From NCBI RefSeq assembly GCF_036621135.1, contig NZ_JAZIBG010000028.1, positions 773,334 to 837,333 of the forward strand: a stretch of DNA of 64,000 bases, written 5' to 3'. Made by a program: the position numbers and the translations under genes. A model generated the notes under the pieces. The model was not told the DNA's origin, did no database searches, and saw nothing but the letters and a program-made list of their open reading frames with translations. This DNA is from Aquincola agrisoli. GTDB lineage: Bacteria > Pseudomonadota > Gammaproteobacteria > Burkholderiales > Burkholderiaceae_C. Shown here piece after piece: positions 61,046-64,000 of this stretch; within the stretch, counting starts at the first letter, position 1, and the number at the start of each line of letters is the position of its first letter.

Positions 61046-61447
61046 TCATTCACGAAGTAATTTGACGGGCACGCCGGCACGGACGGTATTGTGGACTTCA
61101 GCCACCGCATCGGTTTCGCGCAGCAACTGGGCCAAGACCTCGGCACTGGCCGAAGACTTGACGGTTGCACGGTAGCGAATATTTGTGGCTGCGAGGCCAA
61201 TCCCGGGAAACTCGGCGGTTGCCTCGACCTGAGCACCTTCAATCGGTATGCGCAAACGCTCCGCTTCGCGATATAGGTCGTTGCAGTAGCAGGTGGCAAG
61301 AGCAAGCATCAGGAACTCGCCACCGTTGATAGCAGAGCCGCGACCGCCAGCCTTCGCCGGTACGGCGAGAGGCTGCGAAGCTGCCCCCGTGCGGACGGTT
61401 GCCTCGTGAGCCGAGGATGAGCTCGTGACAGTGGCGGAGATCTCCAT
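61046..61447 (-). CDS. OsmC family protein
   Basis: 133 residues. The OsmC/Ohr fold reduces organic hydroperoxides with a Cys pair. Here INGGEFLMLALATCYCNDLYREAERL carries CxC at the position of the second family Cys, while the first (usually in a C near residue 60 helix start) is not separately visible, so the peroxidase role is uncertain. GGAG ribosome site. It starts 29 bases past the last attC core site and probably marks the chromosomal side of the cassette array. Confidence 0.82.
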   Translation of the reverse strand: MEISATVTSSSSAHEATVRTGAASQPLAVPAKAGGRGSAINGGEFLMLALATCYCNDLYREAERLRIPIEGAQVEATAEFPGIGLAATNIRYRATVKSSASAEVLAQLLRETDAVAEVHNTVRAGVPVKLLRE

Positions 61448-61475
61448 GGCGTGCTCCGTCAGATGCGAGTGCGGG

Positions 61476-61549
61476 GTCTAACGACGTGAGCGGCGGACGT
61501 AGGCGCACAAAGTGCGCCGGAGACCGTCCGCTCGATGGAAAGGTTAGGC
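61476..61549 (-). repeat. attC recombination site of gene cassette (attC-1)
   Basis: Read on minus: GCCTAAC (61549-61543, R-double-prime), arm GAGCGGACG, central GGCGCAC-TTT-GTGCGCC hairpin (61502-61518), arm CGTCCGC-CGCTC with extra bases, and GTTAGAC (61482-61476, R-prime, fits GTTRRRY). Imperfect arms with extrahelical bases between two inverted 7-bp core sites are the definition of an integron attC. It begins 1 base after the stop of the gene at 61551-61958. Confidence 0.82.
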
Positions 61550-61550
61550 G

Positions 61551-61958
61551 TCATTGCCGCTGTGCCCGCGAAGGGGGACTTGCTTCTGCAAGCACCCTTC
61601 GAACTGCGGGCAGCGCTCGTGCTTCGATGGGATCAGTGTTGCCGTCACTTTCGACGCGGTACTCCCCTTCATCAAGCGCCCAATACAGCCGATACGCAAG
61701 CGACTCTCCATCCTTTGCGATGAGCAAGTCGCTAGGGAAGAGAGCGTTATAGATGCCAGCCATGGTACCCATCGCTTCGTCAAAGCCGATCCCACCAGAA
61801 GCAAACCCCTCTCCCACCGAGATAGCCAGTTCGTTCAAGAATTCGCTCGCTGCCCTGCCCCGTGCCCCCGCGTAATCATCAACGACTGACCGTGCGGCTT
61901 CAGTCGAAGGTGTTGCTTCTAGGGCTGCGACGAAACGCGTGATGAGGCCAGTGTCCAT
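61551..61958 (-). CDS. Cassette gene, unknown protein (1)
   Basis: 135 residues, soluble, acidic, no signal. MDTGLITRFVAALEATPS start, central helices with FLNELAISVGEGFASGGIGFDEAMG, then LAYRLYWALDEGEYRVESDG and a basic, Ser-rich end. The ATG (61956-61958) is 3 bases after a GTTAGGC core site, and the TGA is 1 base before the GCCTAAC of attC-1: exact cassette geometry. An in-frame TTG/ATG extension across the core site is rejected. Family not recognised. Confidence 0.8.
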   Translation of the reverse strand: MDTGLITRFVAALEATPSTEAARSVVDDYAGARGRAASEFLNELAISVGEGFASGGIGFDEAMGTMAGIYNALFPSDLLIAKDGESLAYRLYWALDEGEYRVESDGNTDPIEARALPAVRRVLAEASPPSRAQRQ

Positions 61959-61961
61959 GAC

Positions 61962-61968
61962 GCCTAAC
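61962..61968 (-). repeat. Cassette core site (R-prime) beside the IS element
   Basis: GTTAGGC on minus, directly before cassette gene 1. The 20 bases before it (TCCCTTTCATTC just upstream) resemble the last part of an attC, but its other arm is missing: the IS element follows. Confidence 0.65.
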
Positions 61969-62040
61969 GAATGAAAGGGACATCCCCGTCCCGACAACGC
62001 CGCTGCAGGTTTGACCTGAAGCGTCGGCAGGCACCGAGTG

Positions 62041-62070
62041 CGACGATGGGGTTACGCAATCTCATCGTCG
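62041..62070 (+). other. Hairpin upstream of IS110 transposase
   Basis: CGACGATG (62041-62048) and CATCGTCG (62063-62070) form a perfect 8-bp stem with a 14-base loop just before the transposase ribosome site. It may control transposase expression or be part of an element RNA. Confidence 0.4.
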
Positions 62071-62091
62071 TTTTCATCGGAGGGGATGTCC

Positions 62092-63114
62092 ATGAACATT
62101 CTGACCTTGGGTATCGATCTGGCGAAGGACGTGTTTGCCCTGCATGGCGTGGATGAACGCGGCAAGCCCGCGCTGGCGCGCCCGGCTGTGCGTCGGGACC
62201 AGCTGTTGGAACTGGTCGTCAAGCCGCCGCCGTGCACCATCGGCATGGAAGCCTGCTCCGGCGCGCACCACTGGGCCCGGCAGTTTTCTCGCTTCGGCCA
62301 CACCGCGCGGTTGATGGCACCGAAGTTCGTCGCGCCGTACCGCATGAGCGGGCGTCGCGGCAAGAACGGCGCGGCCTATGCCGCGGCGATCTGCGAAGCC
62401 GTGCAGCGCCCGGCGATGCGCTTCGTGCCGGTCAAGAGCGAACTGTCCCAGACCCGGCTGGCCATGCATGTCGCGCGCCAGGGCTGGGTGCAGGCCCGCA
62501 CGGCGTGCATCAACCGGCTGCGCGGCCTGCTCAGCGAATTCGGCATCGTGCTGCCGCTGAAGGCGCAGACAGTGCGGCGCCAAGCCGCCGAGCACCTGGA
62601 GCGCTTGCCCGGCTGGATGCGCACCGTCGGCGCCGATCTGCTGGACGAACTGCGCCGGCTCGACGAGCGCATCGACGCCTACGACGGCCATGTTCGACTG
62701 ATCGCCCAAGCGGAGGATCGGTCGCAGCGGCTGATGCAGGTGCCCGGCATCGGCCCCACCACCGCCAGCGCGCTGCTGGCCCACATCGGCCACGGCCACG
62801 ACTTTGCCAACGGGCGGCAATTCGCCGCTTGGCTCGGCCTGGTACCCGGGCAATACAGCTCGGGCGGCAAGCCACGGCTGGGACGGATCACCAAAGCCGG
62901 CGACAGCTACTTGCGAACCCTGCTGATCCTGGGTGCCCGCGCCGTGCTGGCGGCGGCCAATGACAAGCATGACCGCCCGAGCCGCTGGGCGACACAGTTG
63001 GCCGAGCGGCGCGGGTACTGGACGGCCGTGGTCGCCATCGCGGCGAAGCACGCGCGCATGGCCTGGGCGATGCTGGCCAAGGGCGAGGATTTCAAACCGC
63101 CTGCAGCGGCGTAA
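62092..63114 (+). CDS. IS110/IS1111-type transposase, DEDD site degenerate
   Basis: 340 residues from the ATG at 62092, 8 bases after GGAGG. The N-terminal RuvC-like DEDD domain keeps Asp9 (LGIDLAKD) and Glu53 (GMEAC). The KNDxxDA motif that carries the third and fourth acids in this family reads K-N-G-A-A-Y-A, with Gly93 and Tyr96. The C-terminal Tnp_20 domain is intact (VPGIGPTTASALL, GLVPGQYSSGGKPRLGRITKAGD with the conserved Ser). The frame is open, but catalysis is probably lost. Read opposite to the cassettes. Confidence 0.9.
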   Translation: MNILTLGIDLAKDVFALHGVDERGKPALARPAVRRDQLLELVVKPPPCTIGMEACSGAHHWARQFSRFGHTARLMAPKFVAPYRMSGRRGKNGAAYAAAICEAVQRPAMRFVPVKSELSQTRLAMHVARQGWVQARTACINRLRGLLSEFGIVLPLKAQTVRRQAAEHLERLPGWMRTVGADLLDELRRLDERIDAYDGHVRLIAQAEDRSQRLMQVPGIGPTTASALLAHIGHGHDFANGRQFAAWLGLVPGQYSSGGKPRLGRITKAGDSYLRTLLILGARAVLAAANDKHDRPSRWATQLAERRGYWTAVVAIAAKHARMAWAMLAKGEDFKPPAAA

Positions 63115-63208
63115 ACCACGCGAGCCCCGACGATTCACCCTCCGACCAGCAGGCTGCGCCCCGGACATCGAAATTGCAACCGCGAGATGCCTGCATTGAT
63201 GGAACAAG

Positions 63209-63215
63209 GTTGGAC
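63209..63215 (-). repeat. Possible attC core site split from its partner by IS110
   Basis: GTCCAAC on minus fits RYYYAAC and continues CTTGTTCCATC, similar to CTTTCCATC after the core of attC-1. It could be the first half of the attC whose second half is at 61962-61968. Confidence 0.4.
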
Positions 63216-63266
63216 CCGCATGGGGAGTGCTCGGTTAATTCAAGGCGGCGTCATCGACAACCGCGG

Positions 63267-63437
63267 CTAACGATGGGAGCCCTCGCGCGCGTCTTTCATC
63301 AGGGCCAGCAGCACAAACCGCTGCAACAAAGGCCGGTTGTAGTTTTGCAGTCCGCATCCTTGTTCTTCTTCTTGCGCTGCTGTCGTGGTGGGCGGAATAC
63401 CGATCTCAATTCCAAGATGAATCGCGCCGCGATTCAT
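63267..63437 (-). CDS. Doubtful small ORF in decayed cassette
   Basis: 56-residue frame starting MNRGAIHLGIEIGIPP inside the 63412-63442 inverted repeat and ending LALMKDAREGSHR, with its TAG inside a GTTAGCC word. No good ribosome site. May be the end of a broken cassette gene or chance. Confidence 0.2.
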   Translation of the reverse strand: MNRGAIHLGIEIGIPPTTTAAQEEEQGCGLQNYNRPLLQRFVLLALMKDAREGSHR

Positions 63438-63442
63438 CTTGG
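63412..63442. repeat. 15-bp perfect inverted repeat, 1-base spacer
   Basis: CCAAGATGAATCGCG (63412-63426) and its exact reverse complement (63428-63442) with one C between. Neither side has a T run, so it is not a normal terminator. It could form a cruciform or be the mark of a lost element. Confidence 0.6.
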
Positions 63443-63470
63443 CTGGGTATTGCTTGACGAATGGGGATGC

Positions 63471-63528
63471 CCTTGTAGTTGAATTTCAGCGGGCGCCGCA
63501 GGCGATCCGCTGCAAAGACCAGTTAGCC
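63471..63528 (-). repeat. Degenerate attC site (attC-3)
   Basis: Read on minus: GGCTAAC (63528-63522), then CAGCGG and CCGCTG arms (63512-63507 and 63492-63487) as in attC-2, but the expected GTTRRRY at the far end is absent. It follows the stop of cassette gene 2 by 3 bases. Confidence 0.6.
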
Positions 63529-63531
63529 CGG

Positions 63532-63897
63532 TCACAGGCCACCAAGATAAAACGAGAGAAGGCCATCAGAGCTCTCGATTCCCAGGATGTCCATAAGCTT
63601 CTCCAACTCCATGCCCAAATGCTCTCGGGCCTCGGTGTCGTGATCTTCGAGTCGCAGGAGCGTGCTTTGAAACTTCCGCATGACCCACAGCTTGGACGGA
63701 TGCTCTGCTACCCCGGCAAGCAACTGATCGGTAAGCCCATTGACTAAGTCAGTGAGCCGACCTCTTTCGGCGGTCGTGTCGACTCCGGGCAGGAGATCAA
63801 GTTTTGACAACGCACGATATTCAGCGAGCGCGTCTATAACGCTGAGTAGAACGGTCAGAGGTTCGTCGGCGACGTCCGAAATTGGATCGTAGGTCAT
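63532..63897 (-). CDS. Cassette gene, DUF4844-like protein (2)
   Basis: 121 residues, soluble and helical. MTYDPISDVADEPLTVLLSV start. The C-terminal half HPSKLWVMRKFQSTLLRLED and MDILGIESSDGLLSFYLGG resembles DUF4844 proteins, of unknown role. The ATG (63895-63897) is 2 bases after the GTTAGCC of attC-2 and the TGA 3 bases before the GGCTAAC of attC-3, the tight fit expected for a cassette. The 12-codon in-frame extension upstream runs through the attC and is rejected. Confidence 0.8.
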   Translation of the reverse strand: MTYDPISDVADEPLTVLLSVIDALAEYRALSKLDLLPGVDTTAERGRLTDLVNGLTDQLLAGVAEHPSKLWVMRKFQSTLLRLEDHDTEAREHLGMELEKLMDILGIESSDGLLSFYLGGL

Positions 63898-63899
63898 CG

Positions 63900-63968
63900 G
63901 GCTAACGTGCGAATTCAGCGGACCAGCCAGCATAGCTGGCGCAGGTCCGCTGCAATGTAGGGTTGGGC
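63900..63968 (-). repeat. attC recombination site of gene cassette (attC-2)
   Basis: Read on minus: GCCCAAC (63968-63962), arm CAGCGGACC (63952-63944), GCCAGC-TAT-GCTGGC centre (63940-63926), arm GGTCCGCTG (63924-63916) and GTTAGCC (63906-63900). The 9-bp arms are exactly complementary. The last core deviates at one base from GTTRRRY. 69 bp in all. Confidence 0.82.
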
Positions 63969-63969
63969 A

Positions 63970-64000
63970 TCACGATGCCGACTCCCTCGGCCGTTGATGG
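63970..64000 (-). CDS. End of next cassette gene, partial
   Basis: An open frame enters from beyond the window and ends in TGA at 63970-63972, one base before the GCCCAAC of attC-2. Only 9 codons are visible (HQRPRESAS). The position is right for a cassette gene stop, but the sequence is too short for any other support. Confidence 0.35.
   Translation of the reverse strand, partial: HQRPRESAS

Larger units (their letters stand above)
61969..63208 (+). mobile_element. IS110 family (IS1111-like) insertion element, ends approximate
   Basis: Holds the transposase gene with about 120 bases to the left and 90 to the right. On each side lies half of a possible attC: GTTAGGC at 61962-61968 and GTCCAAC (minus, 63215-63209). 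IS1111-attC elements are known to target attC sites, which fits. IS110 elements lack terminal repeats and target duplications, so the ends cannot be set exactly. GGACATC occurs near both ends in the same direction. Confidence 0.6.
63115..63531. other. Region between IS110 transposase and cassette gene 2
   Basis: 417 bases without a confident gene. It holds the right part of the IS element, a GTCCAAC core-like word (63209-63215, minus), a GTTAGCC word (63265-63271, minus), a 15-bp inverted repeat (63412-63442), and a decayed attC (63471-63528). Longer plus-strand frames here do not look like proteins. It reads as the remains of one or two cassettes. Confidence 0.5.
61476..64000 (-). mobile_element. 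Integron gene-cassette array, distal part
   Basis: Two clear attC sites (61476-61549, 63900-63968), a degenerate one (63471-63528) and further core words (61962-61968, 63209-63215) bracket short unknown genes all read on the minus strand. Cassette genes normally point away from the integrase, so an intI gene and attI would be expected beyond 64000. Nothing integrase-like is inside the window. An IS110-type element has entered the array. Confidence 0.72.

Noticed and set aside
61046..61447. OsmC as a third gene cassette
   Set aside because: It lies 29 bases past a core site, but no attC follows it, so it is more likely chromosomal flank than a cassette.
61969..63208. A CRISPR array or phage remnants near the IS element
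   Set aside because: No evenly spaced direct repeats and no phage-type genes were seen. The repeats present fit attC sites.
63174..63747. Two plus-strand frames of about 100 codons near the array end
   Set aside because: They cross attC remnants and lie opposite cassette gene 2. Their composition is not protein-like and they have no ribosome site.

Overview
The window looks like a chromosomal segment of a GC-rich betaproteobacterium of the order Burkholderiales, possibly near the Rubrivivax/Leptothrix/Caldimonas group. That placement rests on gene order and on how the proteins read, not on any search. Almost everything up to 34 kb lies on the minus strand and is core machinery. From high to low coordinates the order is ung, tRNA-Tyr-Gly-Thr, tuf copy 2, tRNA-Trp, secE, nusG, rplKAJL, rpoBC, then rpsL, rpsG, fusA, tuf copy 1, rpsJ, the S10 set rplC to rpsQ, and the spc set rplN to rplF (cut by the window edge). 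Two non-ribosomal genes interrupt this block. A peroxiredoxin sits between rpsQ and rplN, with a strong terminator before it and a near-consensus promoter after it. A plus-strand PIN-domain gene sits between rpsL and rpoC.

From 28 to 34 kb is a tryptophan operon: a leader peptide containing Trp-Pro-Trp (34282-34365, too short for ordinary gene calling), trpE, a cupin, trpG, a threonine aldolase, trpD, trpC and ung. The genes are tightly spaced or overlapping. rep helicase diverges from it. The 36-46 kb region holds a 25-residue membrane peptide, a cytochrome b561 gene with two YceI genes, a DUF4743/Nudix hydrolase, a DMT exporter, putA without the DNA-binding domain, and a PAS/GGDEF diguanylate cyclase.

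From 46 to 55 kb is a catabolic island: two SDR dehydrogenases, a beta-keto acid cleavage enzyme (BKACE), a lambda-crystallin-type hydroxyacyl dehydrogenase and a branched-chain-type ABC importer. In the importer, LivM, LivG and LivF are fused into one 866-residue protein. A divergent GntR/FCD regulator shares a perfect 18-bp palindrome with the importer promoter region. The genes suggest uptake of a carboxylate, oxidation to a beta-keto acid and acetyl-CoA-dependent cleavage; the substrate is unknown.

From 55 to 61.4 kb are small accessory genes: DUF4256, three VOC proteins, a cupin, a HigBA-type toxin-antitoxin pair with its own palindrome, a four-helix membrane protein, an orphan periplasmic binding protein, a helical unknown and OsmC.

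From 61.47 kb to the end the DNA has the structure of an integron gene-cassette array read on the minus strand. It has two well-formed attC sites, one degenerate site, and two unknown genes each bracketed within 1-3 bases by core sites. An IS110/IS1111-type element appears to have split another attC. Its transposase has lost two of the four DEDD catalytic acids. No integron integrase is in the window; if present it should lie beyond position 64000.
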